Source: Flavobacteriaceae bacterium (GTDB lineage Bacteria > Bacteroidota > Bacteroidia > Flavobacteriales > Flavobacteriaceae). From it: a stretch of 17,959 nt of DNA. Location of the stretch: assembly GCA_023262245.1 (NCBI GenBank), contig JALRDC010000088.1:1-17959 (forward strand), given 5' to 3'. This document shows positions 7,060 to 14,145 of this stretch, in pieces. Positions within the stretch are counted from its first letter, which is position 1; each line of letters opens with the position of its first letter. The notes beneath the pieces are model-generated. The model was not told the DNA's origin and did not search any database. It saw nothing but the letters and a program-made list of their open reading frames with translations. Made by a program: the position numbers and the translations under genes.

Positions 7060-8193
7060 ATGGATAGTAAAGCACACAATAGACGAGCTTTAAGTTGTTT
7101 GTTTTTTGTTTCTGGTTTTTGTTTTTCTTCTTGGGCATCTAGAATCCCAACATTAAAATTTGCCTTTGAGATGAACGAAGTACAATTGGGAAATTTTTTG
7201 TTTATTTTACCCATTACTTCCTTAATAGGGTTGCCCATTTTTGCATGGTTTGTAGCTAAAACGGACAGTCGCTTCCCGTTGCTATTGGGCTTTATTTTAT
7301 ATCTTTTTGCGTTGTTTGGAATTGGAATCTCCAGTCGTATAGAGACTTTAATAGTCTCTGTAATCTTTTTTGCATTAGGTCTTAGAGCCATAAACATATC
7401 CATGAATACCCAAGCCATTCAACTACAAAAACTTTTTGATAAACCTATTAATGGTAGTTTTCACGGCTTATGGAGTTTAGGAGGTTTGATGGGAATTTTA
7501 GTAGCTACCCTGACCCTCTATTTAAAAATGGATATTTATTTACATCTAGGGATCGTGAGTTTTTCTGCTTTAGCAGTTGTAATTGTTTCCTTTTTTTTCC
7601 TTTTAAAAAAGGATCGTGAAACTTCTGGTAACAGACTTCTCTTTGGGAAGCCGGACCGATTTATTTTGTACACAGGTTTGGTCATTTTTTGTGCTGCCGT
7701 TTGCGAAGGAGGAATTTACGATTGGAGTAGTGTTTATTTTAGAGAAGTAGTACAGGCAGAATTATTTACCTTGAGTTATTTGGTATTTATGATTTCAATG
7801 ACACTATCTCGATTTTTTACGGATAAATTTATTAGTATACTGGGAATGGAAAAGCTTTTTGTTTTAAGCTCCATAGTGAATATTATTGGTGTTAGTATAC
7901 TGGTTTTTTTCCCATATTTCTATCCTGCTTTGATTGGTTTTTTTATAACGGGCTTTGGAGTTGCTTCTATTTTTCCAATGGCTTTTCTCTTAGCTGGCCA
8001 GTCCAAAAAATATGCTCCTGGTATGGCTATTTCCATTGTGGGAACGTATGCTACGCTAGGAGTATTGCTAGCCCCTCCGTTGATAGGTTATATTGCTCAT
8101 ATCTTTTCTTTAAACCGTGCTTTTTTATTTTTCATTTTAGCGGCGCTTTTACTTATTTATTTTTCCAAAAAGGCTTTTGTTGTAAAGTCTTAA
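7060..8193 (+). CDS. MFS transporter, YbjJ-like family
   Basis: This 377-residue inner-membrane carrier consists almost entirely of hydrophobic helices, about 12. Family landmarks are SSWASRIP (23-30), QLGNFLFILPITSLIGLP (42-59), SFHGLWSLGG (133-142), and EGGIYDWSSVY (216-226) at the start of the second half. These match the YbjJ-like branch of the major facilitator superfamily, which is related to sugar transporters but has no firmly assigned substrate. The ATG at 7060 follows a 111-base AT-rich region shared with the divergent Tat-exported oxidoreductase gene. That arrangement permits, but does not prove, joint regulation and import of the oxidoreductase product. A near-consensus -7 element (CATCTTTG, 7 of 8 positions) lies 13 bases before the ATG. 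The carboxypeptidase gene starts 55 bases downstream with its own promoter candidate. Confidence 0.88.
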   Translation: MDSKAHNRRALSCLFFVSGFCFSSWASRIPTLKFAFEMNEVQLGNFLFILPITSLIGLPIFAWFVAKTDSRFPLLLGFILYLFALFGIGISSRIETLIVSVIFFALGLRAINISMNTQAIQLQKLFDKPINGSFHGLWSLGGLMGILVATLTLYLKMDIYLHLGIVSFSALAVVIVSFFFLLKKDRETSGNRLLFGKPDRFILYTGLVIFCAAVCEGGIYDWSSVYFREVVQAELFTLSYLVFMISMTLSRFFTDKFISILGMEKLFVLSSIVNIIGVSILVFFPYFYPALIGFFITGFGVASIFPMAFLLAGQSKKYAPGMAISIVGTYATLGVLLAPPLIGYIAHIFSLNRAFLFFILAALLLIYFSKKAFVVKS

Positions 8194-8225
8194 ATTAAGT
8201 AAGAGATAGAATTGAAAGGGATTCC

Positions 8226-8233
8226 TATATTTG
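8226..8233 (+). promoter_or_regulatory. -7 promoter element TATATTTG of the S10 peptidase gene
   Basis: TATATTTG fits TAnnTTTG exactly and ends 15 bases before the ATG at 8249. The nearest upstream TTG (8212-8214) leaves only 11 bases of spacing, shorter than the usual 17-23, so the -33 half is not convincing. Confidence 0.4.
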
Positions 8234-8248
8234 AATAAAATAATACAT

Positions 8249-9760
8249 ATGAAATTCTTTCTTTCTCAATTTATCGTTTTAATATTTTTGTTAAGTACTC
8301 CAACAAAGGCACAAACAAATCAAGACAGTCTTCCAAAAGCTCAGGTGTTTAAAAGTGTGCAAACGCTTAAGACTGCTTCGCAAAACCTTAAGTTCAATAC
8401 ACTGGCAGGGACGATGGAATTACGCGATGAAAAAAATAAACCGATAGCCCTCCATGGTTTTACTGCATATTTTAAGGAAGGAGGGTCCAAAGACCGCCCT
8501 ATAATATTTTCCTTTAATGGCGGACCAGGATCATCATCCTACTGGTTACATATGGGCATCATGGGACCAAAACGTGTAGTAGTTAACGACCCAAAATATA
8601 CAAAAGCAGCACCTTATACCTTAGAAAATAATCCGTATTCAATCTTGGATATGGCTGATGTGGTAATGATGGACCCTATAGGAACTGGCTTAAGTGAACT
8701 AATAGGAGCAAGTAAGGGTGAAGATTTTTGGGGAGTGGATCAAGACATACGAGCAACCAGCCTTTTTATTATGCAATTTCTTAAAAAACACAATCGTTTA
8801 CAATCACCTAAATACCTTTTGGGCGAAAGCTATGGAACCTTTAGAAATGCTGGAGTTATGAACTATCTTTTAGACCGAGGATTTGCTCTAAATGGAGTGG
8901 TAATGGTATCAGCCGTTTTTGACCTGCGCACTTTGACTTTTCCTCCCAATGATGATCTGCCCTATGTGGTTCATTTTCCAAGCTATGCAGCTACCGCTCA
9001 TTATCACAAACAGTTAAATGCAACCATGCAAAACCTTTCTTTAGAAGACTTTTTAGATGAAGTACGGGAGTTTACTGAAAACGAGTACACACCTGCCTTA
9101 TTTAAAGGGACCAGTATCGGTGACCAAGATAAAAGGATAATTGCTGATAAATTAGTGAAATACGCAGGAGGAACTCAAGATTTTTGGCTTAGCGCAAACT
9201 TAAAAGTAAAAGCAGGTGAATACTTCAATGCACTTCTTAAAAAAGAGGGAAAAACAGTTGGAAGGTTAGACTCTCGTTATTTGGGAATAAATGAGAATTT
9301 GAAAAACCAATATGCCATTACTGATCCTCAGAGTGATGCGATCTCTCCTGCCTATACGGTTGGGTTTTTGGACTATTTGCATGGAGATCTAGGAGTGTCA
9401 AAAGAATTAAATTATAAAACCAGTGCAAGAGTAGCTTCCGATGATTTTAAATGGGATTGGAGTCACCGCGGAAATCAAGGATGGGGAACTCAAATCGCAA
9501 TTAACACCTCCTTAGATATGGCAAGTGCTATGAGTAAAGATCCCAATTTAAAAGTATTAATTATGAATGGTTACTACGATTTGGCTACCGTTTTCTACGG
9601 GGTTGAACATACCATTACTCACATGAATCTTGCACCTGAAATTCAAGATAATATTATCATGACGTACTATGAATCTGGACATATGATGTATATTCACGAA
9701 CCATCTATGAAAAAATTTAAAACAGATTTGGCCAACTTTATTAAAATGACCCTAAATTGA
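8249..9760 (+). CDS. Secreted serine carboxypeptidase-like protein, peptidase family S10
   Basis: This 503-residue alpha/beta-hydrolase has a Sec signal peptide (MKFFLSQFIVLIFLLSTPTKA, cleavage likely before Gln22). The oxyanion region reads FNGGPGSSS (89-97). The catalytic triad is visible as Ser194 in GESYG, Asp444 in NGYYDLAT and His478 in ESGHMMY, in the S10 order. S10 enzymes release C-terminal residues from peptides, usually at acidic pH; bacterial homologues are periplasmic or outer-membrane associated and poorly characterised. The start is ATG 8249 because it opens the signal peptide; the in-frame TTG at 8231 overlaps the predicted -7 element and would add a polar extension. It is probably used for peptide scavenging. 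Downstream the next secreted-protein gene follows within 64 bases without a visible terminator. Confidence 0.9.
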   Translation: MKFFLSQFIVLIFLLSTPTKAQTNQDSLPKAQVFKSVQTLKTASQNLKFNTLAGTMELRDEKNKPIALHGFTAYFKEGGSKDRPIIFSFNGGPGSSSYWLHMGIMGPKRVVVNDPKYTKAAPYTLENNPYSILDMADVVMMDPIGTGLSELIGASKGEDFWGVDQDIRATSLFIMQFLKKHNRLQSPKYLLGESYGTFRNAGVMNYLLDRGFALNGVVMVSAVFDLRTLTFPPNDDLPYVVHFPSYAATAHYHKQLNATMQNLSLEDFLDEVREFTENEYTPALFKGTSIGDQDKRIIADKLVKYAGGTQDFWLSANLKVKAGEYFNALLKKEGKTVGRLDSRYLGINENLKNQYAITDPQSDAISPAYTVGFLDYLHGDLGVSKELNYKTSARVASDDFKWDWSHRGNQGWGTQIAINTSLDMASAMSKDPNLKVLIMNGYYDLATVFYGVEHTITHMNLAPEIQDNIIMTYYESGHMMYIHEPSMKKFKTDLANFIKMTLN

Positions 9761-9823
9761 TTTTTAATTCAGAATTTGGTATGTTTTTTGTGCTAAGTGA
9801 TTTCGGATTTTAATTGTTTTGAA

Positions 9824-10243
9824 ATGAAAAAGTCCCTTTTCTTATTGTTTTTTTTATTGTGTACTTCTTTCGCTCTTTCACAACGAGGGAAAACGGGAGA
9901 TTCTACTTTTGCGCATCGTTTTCCTGATGATGTTTTTAATACCGTTTCCAACGCTACTTTAGAAATGATTAATGAAGTAGATCACGATATAATTGTCGTT
10001 ATAAGAGATCAAAATAAAAAATACTTACGCCACGTTTACATAAGAAATTTGGAACGATTTACCTTTGATAAACTTCCTATAACGCGTTTATATGTTCAAT
10101 TTAAATCGAAAGAATTTTATTATGAAGACCGTGAGCGAACCCCAATAAATTATGGGGATAACCATATCTTTAATTTTTACTTTGATCCTCGATTAGAAGG
10201 AAACTATTATAAAATTACAGAAGAAGAATTTTTTAAACCTTGA
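9824..10243 (+). CDS. Small secreted protein of unknown function
   Basis: I do not recognise this 139-residue protein. It has a clear Sec signal peptide (MKKSLFLLFFLLCTSFALS, cleavage before Gln20) and a mature part of about 120 residues rich in charged and aromatic residues. Alternating hydrophobic stretches (DIIVVIRD, YLRHVYIRN, TRLYVQFKS, FYYEDRER, HIFNFYFDP) suggest a small beta-sandwich. No Cys follows the signal, so it is not a lipoprotein. The ATG at 9824 starts the signal peptide; the GTG at 9797 is in frame but would add nine residues that do not fit. It sits between two other secreted-protein genes on the same strand, so a periplasmic or surface role is likely. Confidence 0.75.
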   Translation: MKKSLFLLFFLLCTSFALSQRGKTGDSTFAHRFPDDVFNTVSNATLEMINEVDHDIIVVIRDQNKKYLRHVYIRNLERFTFDKLPITRLYVQFKSKEFYYEDRERTPINYGDNHIFNFYFDPRLEGNYYKITEEEFFKP

Positions 10244-10362
10244 AGATTTAGTTTAATTTATTTTTCACTTTGTGCCAATCTGAAAAAGATTTCTGTAAAG
10301 AGATTATGGTAGTATTGTGATTTTGTCTTAATTTGGAATCCTAAACCATAAACACATTTACA

Positions 10363-11130
10363 ATGAAGAATATTAAATATTTATTTCTATTATTTTTTGT
10401 CCTTACTCTTGGTCTTTCTGCTCAGGAAAAAGTTATTTTAAAACAAACTTATATCAAGGTTAAAGAGGGAAATAATTATGCTCAAGACCTTACCAGAAAA
10501 TTCTCAAAACTTGCTCAAAAACGCATTGATGCTGGATATCAGTTAGGATGGCATTTGTGGGAAGTTGTTGACAGTCCGCAGGCTCCATTTAGTCATGTTA
10601 TTGTAGAACCTATGTTGATTAGTCAACTAGATAAACAAATGACTTGGGATTCCTATAACGAATTGCGTAATGATGCACTTCCAGAAATGACTAACCAAGA
10701 TTGGAGAATCTTTATGGAAGATGTAAGAGAAAAGAGAACACTTGTGGCAGAATCAATATTTATTACTGCCAATGAAGTTAAAAGAGACGAAGAGGTCAAT
10801 TTACCAGACGATATTGGAGTTATTAACTTTATGAAAGTTAAAGAAGGAAAGTTTAAAACTTATGAAGCTTTAGAGGCAGCGCTTTATTCAAAAGGATTAA
10901 ATAAAAAAGGGTTGCGTACAGGTTGGTCATTAGCTAAGCGCGTAGATCGTCATGGCAAGGACCTATATTGGAATTATATGACCGTAGACTGGTTTTCCAA
11001 ATATTCCGATTATATCAAAACGAGGGTGAATACGCCTACTTGGGATGCAAGTAAAGATTATGTCAAGATGATGGATATCCGAGATTTAAGGGAATCCGTT
11101 GTTATCAAAAAAGTCATGATGTTGGAATAA
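10363..11130 (+). CDS. Secreted protein with internally duplicated alpha/beta (ferredoxin-like) repeats
   Basis: This 255-residue protein has a Sec signal peptide (MKNIKYLFLLFFVLTLGLSA, cleavage before Gln21). Two halves resemble each other: residues 28-140 start with YIKVKEG, have QLGWHLWEVV at 60-69 and end near MEDVREKRTLV; residues 154-255 start with NFMKVKEG, have RTGWSLAKRV at 185-194 and end with MDIRDLRESVV. KVKEG and GW lie 30 and 29 residues apart in the two halves. Repeated dimeric alpha-beta-barrel (NIPSNAP/ABM-like) units are the best structural guess, not an identification; no function is assigned. The gene follows a 119-base AT-rich spacer in which I see only a near-consensus -7 element (TTAATTTG, 10328-10335). 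It ends in a strong terminator shared with prfC. Confidence 0.78.
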   Translation: MKNIKYLFLLFFVLTLGLSAQEKVILKQTYIKVKEGNNYAQDLTRKFSKLAQKRIDAGYQLGWHLWEVVDSPQAPFSHVIVEPMLISQLDKQMTWDSYNELRNDALPEMTNQDWRIFMEDVREKRTLVAESIFITANEVKRDEEVNLPDDIGVINFMKVKEGKFKTYEALEAALYSKGLNKKGLRTGWSLAKRVDRHGKDLYWNYMTVDWFSKYSDYIKTRVNTPTWDASKDYVKMMDIRDLRESVVIKKVMMLE

Positions 11131-11147
11131 GCATTTAACTTTAAATT

Positions 11148-11179
11148 AAAAAAAAACCCTCTTTATTGGAGGGTTTTTT
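11148..11179. terminator. Bidirectional Rho-independent terminator between 10363-11130 and prfC
   Basis: An 11-bp perfect stem (11151-11161 with 11169-11179, core CCCTC/GAGGG) has a 7-base loop. It is flanked by nine As on the left and six Ts on the right, so both strands give hairpin plus U-tract. It lies between convergent genes, 17 bases after one stop and 21 bases from the other, and can end both transcripts. Confidence 0.9.
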
Positions 11180-11200
11180 ATTGCTATAGGGTACGTTTAA

Positions 11201-12784
11201 TTAAAATTCAGATGTAAAGTGAAAAACTAGGTCTTTATATTGTTCTTGAGCCATTTGTAGTGAAAAGGCAGAATCTGCAAGAAAAACCAATTGTCCGCTT
11301 TTGTCTTTAGCTAAAAACTTTTGTTTAATACGTTGAAAGTCTTGAAATGAGGTGCTTTTTTCATCAGCTTGTATCCAGCAAGCTTTGTGTACGTTTAAAT
11401 TTTCAAAAGAACATTGAGCTCCGTATTCGTGAAGCAGGCGGTATTGAATAACTTCAAATTGAAGTGCACCAACAGTTCCAATAACTTTTCTCCCGTTGAG
11501 GTTTAGAATAAACAACTGGGCAACACCTTCATCCATCAATTGGTCTATTCCCTTTGCAAGCTGTTTGGCCTTTAATGGATCTTTATTATTGATAAAGCGA
11601 AAATGTTCTGGGGAAAAATTTGGAATTCCCTTAAAACGAAGATGTTCCCCGCTGGTAAGCGTATCTCCAATTTTAAAATTTCCTGTGTCATGGAGCCCAA
11701 CAATGTCTCCCGGAAAAGAGATGTCAACAATCGCTTTCTTTTCAGCAAAAAAAGCATTTGGTGAAGAGAACTTCAATTTTTTATTGTGACGTACATGAAG
11801 ATAAGGCGTATTGCGTTCAAAGGTTCCTGAAACAATTTTTACAAAGGCCAATCGGTCTCTGTGATTGGGATCCATATTGGCATGAATTTTAAAAACGAAA
11901 CCGCTAAACTTTTTTTCATCAGGTAGAATCAAGCGTTCTTCGGAGGCTTTGGGTAGGGGTTCTGGAGCAATCTCTACAAAACAATTCAGCAATTCTTCTA
12001 CTCCAAAGTTATTTAAAGCAGAACCAAAAAGTACCGGTTGAAGTTTCCCTTCCAAATAAGCAGAACGATCAAAGGGAGGGTAAACCCCTTCGATGAGTTC
12101 TAATTCTTCCTTCAGAGCATCTAAGCGTTTACTACCTATAACAGCTACTAATTCTGGGTCATCAACAGTATCAAAGGTTACTTTTTTTCCAATGGTTTGT
12201 TTTTGTTCATCTTGAAAAATCTGAATATTTTGCTCCCAAATGTTGTAAATACCTTGGAAGTCATATCCCATTCCAATGGGTAAGCTTAATGGAGTCACTT
12301 GTAAGCCCAACTTCTGTTCAACTTCATCTAAAAGGTCAAAGGCGTCTTTTCCCTCCCGATCAAGTTTGTTAATAAAAACAATCATAGGAATATTACGCAT
12401 TCTACAGACCTCTACCAATTTTTCGGTTTGTTCTTCTACTCCCTTAGCAACATCAATTACAACAATCACACTGTCAACCGCAGTAAGAGTTCGGAAAGTA
12501 TCTTCAGCAAAATCTTTATGCCCAGGGGTATCCAAAATGTTAATTTTCTTGTCTTTGTAAACAAAGGCAAGAACTGAAGTAGCAACTGAAATCCCACGTT
12601 GACGTTCTATTTCCATGAAGTCACTGGTGGCAGACTTCTTGATTTTATTTGATTTTACTGCTCCAGCTTCTTGGATGGCTCCCCCAAAAAGCAACAATTT
12701 TTCAGTGAGTGTAGTTTTTCCCGCATCAGGGTGAGAAATAATTCCAAATGTTCTTCTCCTTTTGATTTCTTCAATAAATCCCAT
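11201..12784 (-). CDS. prfC: Peptide chain release factor 3
   Basis: RF3 is the translational GTPase that recycles RF1/RF2 from the ribosome after peptide release. At 527 residues it has nearly the same length as the E. coli protein. The GTPase motifs are G1 SHPDAGKT (17-24), G2 RGISVATS (63-70), G3 DTPGH (85-89) and G4 NKLD (139-142). The family signature KKSATSDFMEIERQRGISV distinguishes RF3 from EF-G, and the domain II/III region (SFPGDIVGLHDTGNFKIGDTL, VGALQFEVIQYRL) is intact. The ATG at 12784 follows a complete Bacteroidota promoter. It is monocistronic, divergent from idi, and ends at a bidirectional terminator. Confidence 0.96.
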   Translation of the reverse strand: MGFIEEIKRRRTFGIISHPDAGKTTLTEKLLLFGGAIQEAGAVKSNKIKKSATSDFMEIERQRGISVATSVLAFVYKDKKINILDTPGHKDFAEDTFRTLTAVDSVIVVIDVAKGVEEQTEKLVEVCRMRNIPMIVFINKLDREGKDAFDLLDEVEQKLGLQVTPLSLPIGMGYDFQGIYNIWEQNIQIFQDEQKQTIGKKVTFDTVDDPELVAVIGSKRLDALKEELELIEGVYPPFDRSAYLEGKLQPVLFGSALNNFGVEELLNCFVEIAPEPLPKASEERLILPDEKKFSGFVFKIHANMDPNHRDRLAFVKIVSGTFERNTPYLHVRHNKKLKFSSPNAFFAEKKAIVDISFPGDIVGLHDTGNFKIGDTLTSGEHLRFKGIPNFSPEHFRFINNKDPLKAKQLAKGIDQLMDEGVAQLFILNLNGRKVIGTVGALQFEVIQYRLLHEYGAQCSFENLNVHKACWIQADEKSTSFQDFQRIKQKFLAKDKSGQLVFLADSAFSLQMAQEQYKDLVFHFTSEF

Positions 12785-12798
12785 AGCCTTAATTTGGG

Positions 12799-12830
12799 CA
12801 AAAGTATTATAAATAATTACTGCTACACAA
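12799..12830 (-). promoter_or_regulatory. Bacteroidota-type promoter of prfC (TTG-N21-TACTTTTG)
   Basis: On the minus strand a -33 TTG (12828-12830) is followed by 21 bases and a perfect -7 TAnnTTTG element, TACTTTTG (12799-12806). The -7 element ends 14 bases before the prfC ATG, leaving a very short leader. Both halves and the spacing agree with the Flavobacterium/Bacteroides housekeeping sigma consensus. This is the best promoter in the window. Confidence 0.65.
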
Positions 12831-12863
12831 CGAATGACAATAGGTTTTTGTAAAAATTATAGG

Positions 12864-12871
12864 TAATTTTG
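12864..12871 (+). promoter_or_regulatory. Possible -7 element TAATTTTG close to the idi start
   Basis: TAATTTTG fits TAnnTTTG exactly but ends only 6 bases before the idi ATG, so transcription would begin at or next to the start codon. A TTG at 12848-12850 is only 13 bases upstream, less than the usual spacing. The match may be chance in AT-rich DNA. Confidence 0.3.
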
Positions 12872-12877
12872 GTTTGC

Positions 12878-13402
12878 ATGATAGAAGAAAAAGTAATCCT
12901 TGTTGATTCCAACGACAATCCCCTTGGCACTATGCCAAAAATGGAGGCTCATGAAAAAGCGGTTTTACATCGTGCATTCTCTGTATTTATTTTAAATAAA
13001 AAAGGGCAGTTAATGCTTCAACAGCGAGCACTTCATAAATACCATTCTCCTGGGTTATGGACCAACACTTGTTGCAGTCACCAAAGAGAGGGAGAGGAAA
13101 ATATTCAGGCAGGGAAGAGACGACTGCTGGAAGAAATGGGTTTTAGCACTTCTTTGGAAGTGTTGTTTAATTTTATCTATAAAGCTCCTTTTGATAACGG
13201 ATTAACAGAACATGAGTTAGATCATGTACTCCTTGGATATTATGAAAAACCACCACAAGTAAATCCTGAAGAAGTGGCAGCATGGAAATGGATGGATCTT
13301 GAAGCTGTTGCTGTTGCTTTGAAAACTGAGCCAAAAGATTTCACCGTTTGGTTCAAGATCATATTTGACCGGTTTTATAAACATATAACTGCCTTGAAAT
13401 GA
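12878..13402 (+). CDS. idi: Isopentenyl-diphosphate delta-isomerase, type I
   Basis: This cytoplasmic enzyme interconverts isopentenyl and dimethylallyl diphosphate, the building blocks of carotenoids, quinone tails and undecaprenyl lipids. The 174-residue protein is a Nudix-fold type I (metal-dependent, not flavin) isomerase. The catalytic Cys is Cys66 in WTNTCCSHQ (61-69), and the metal and proton-transfer residues appear as His25, His31, His68, Glu111 and Glu113 (LTEHELDHV). The Nudix-like helix reads AGKRRLLEEMGF (78-89). The ATG at 12878 is chosen; an in-frame TTG nine bases earlier lies in the possible -7 element. Its last four bases (ATGA) overlap the start of queD, so the two are translationally coupled. 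Type I Idi usually accompanies the mevalonate pathway or serves as a helper to the MEP pathway; nothing here tells which. Confidence 0.95.
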   Translation: MIEEKVILVDSNDNPLGTMPKMEAHEKAVLHRAFSVFILNKKGQLMLQQRALHKYHSPGLWTNTCCSHQREGEENIQAGKRRLLEEMGFSTSLEVLFNFIYKAPFDNGLTEHELDHVLLGYYEKPPQVNPEEVAAWKWMDLEAVAVALKTEPKDFTVWFKIIFDRFYKHITALK

Positions 13403-13806
13403 AAGTAACTGTAAGTAGAAAAGCACATTTTAATGCCGCTCATCGCCTTTATCGAAAAGACTGGTCTGATGAACAAAATCAGGCTGTTTACGGGAAATGT
13501 TCCAACCCACATTATCACGGTCATAATTATGAACTCATTGTCCATATTACCGGCGATATTGATCCAGAAACGGGCTATGTTATGGATATGAAAATTCTTA
13601 AAAATTTGATTAAAATAGAGGTAGAGGACAAGATGGATCACAAAAATCTCAATGAGGAGGTTCCGGAGTTTTTTGATAAAATTCCTACAGCTGAGAATAT
13701 TATTGTCGTAATATATGATTTATTAAAACCCAAACTTGACCCTTCCCATGAGCTTTCAATTACCCTATACGAAACCCCCAGAAATTATGTAAGTTATTCT
13801 GGTTAA
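13399..13806 (+). CDS. queD: 6-carboxy-5,6,7,8-tetrahydropterin synthase / 6-pyruvoyl-tetrahydropterin synthase family
   Basis: This 135-residue zinc enzyme belongs to the PTPS/QueD family, which converts 7,8-dihydroneopterin triphosphate in queuosine (or tetrahydrobiopterin) synthesis. The zinc ligands are His15 (FNAAH), His40 and His42 (YHGHNY). The catalytic Cys34 lies in YGKCSNPH, with the Asp80-His81 pair (KMDHKNLN) and Glu125 in LYETPRN for substrate binding. Family motifs YVMDMKILK (60-68) and PTAENI (96-101) are present. The ATG overlaps the idi stop as ATGA, so it is coupled to idi. In bacteria the queuosine role is the default, but no queC, queE or folE neighbour is visible, so a biopterin-type role is not excluded. 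Confidence 0.88.
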   Translation: MKVTVSRKAHFNAAHRLYRKDWSDEQNQAVYGKCSNPHYHGHNYELIVHITGDIDPETGYVMDMKILKNLIKIEVEDKMDHKNLNEEVPEFFDKIPTAENIIVVIYDLLKPKLDPSHELSITLYETPRNYVSYSG

Positions 13807-13878
13807 AAAAATCTCATATATTTTTAAAATCAGATTGAAAAATTATTTATATTAATTGATATTTATATAAAAAAAGCT

Positions 13879-14145
13879 ATGGCAAGTATTAAGCTACTTA
13901 AAAAAGAAATCAATAATGATATCGGTGACCTTATTGAGGAGATTTATTTATGGGAGTTGTCAAATCCTGATGGGGATTTAACAAAAAGTGAAAAATTAAT
14001 CGAGGAAGCAATCAATGTTTTTGACGATTTAATGGTAAAGATAAATGCAGTTAGTGGAGAGGATTTGAAAGCACAATTTAAGAATATCCAAAAAGAGCGA
14101 AAAAAGGCAATGTCTTCTTTGTTAAAGAAATCGGCTGCTCTTTAA
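13879..14145 (+). CDS. Small conserved-looking charged helical protein, function unknown
   Basis: I do not recognise this 88-residue protein. It has no signal peptide or membrane segment and should be cytosolic. The sequence is highly charged and predicted largely helical: an N-terminal KLLKKEINNDIGDLIEEIYLWEL, a short SNPDGDLTKS break, a second long helix KLIEEAINVFDDLMVKINAV, and a basic C-terminal helix FKNIQKERKKAMSSLLKKSAAL. A helical hairpin, perhaps dimeric, fits. The clean ATG, complete frame and charge pattern argue for a real gene. It lies 72 AT-rich bases after queD on the same strand. Its TAA overlaps the stop of the convergent lipoprotein gene in the palindrome TTAA. Confidence 0.75.
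   Translation: MASIKLLKKEINNDIGDLIEEIYLWELSNPDGDLTKSEKLIEEAINVFDDLMVKINAVSGEDLKAQFKNIQKERKKAMSSLLKKSAAL

Noticed and set aside
7038..7418. 126-codon frame on the minus strand overlapping the start of the MFS transporter gene
   Set aside because: It lies antisense to a clearly coding transporter, has no recognisable domain and no promoter, and covers the divergent control region only by chance.
13375..13641. Minus-strand frame (88 codons) across the idi-queD overlap
   Set aside because: Both sense genes are intact with full catalytic residues, and the antisense product looks like random composition.
13846..13871. AT-only inverted repeat TTTATAT...ATATAAA before the 88-residue gene
   Set aside because: A 7-bp A/T stem with a 12-base loop is weak and expected by chance in such AT-rich DNA; there is no T-run, so it is not a terminator.
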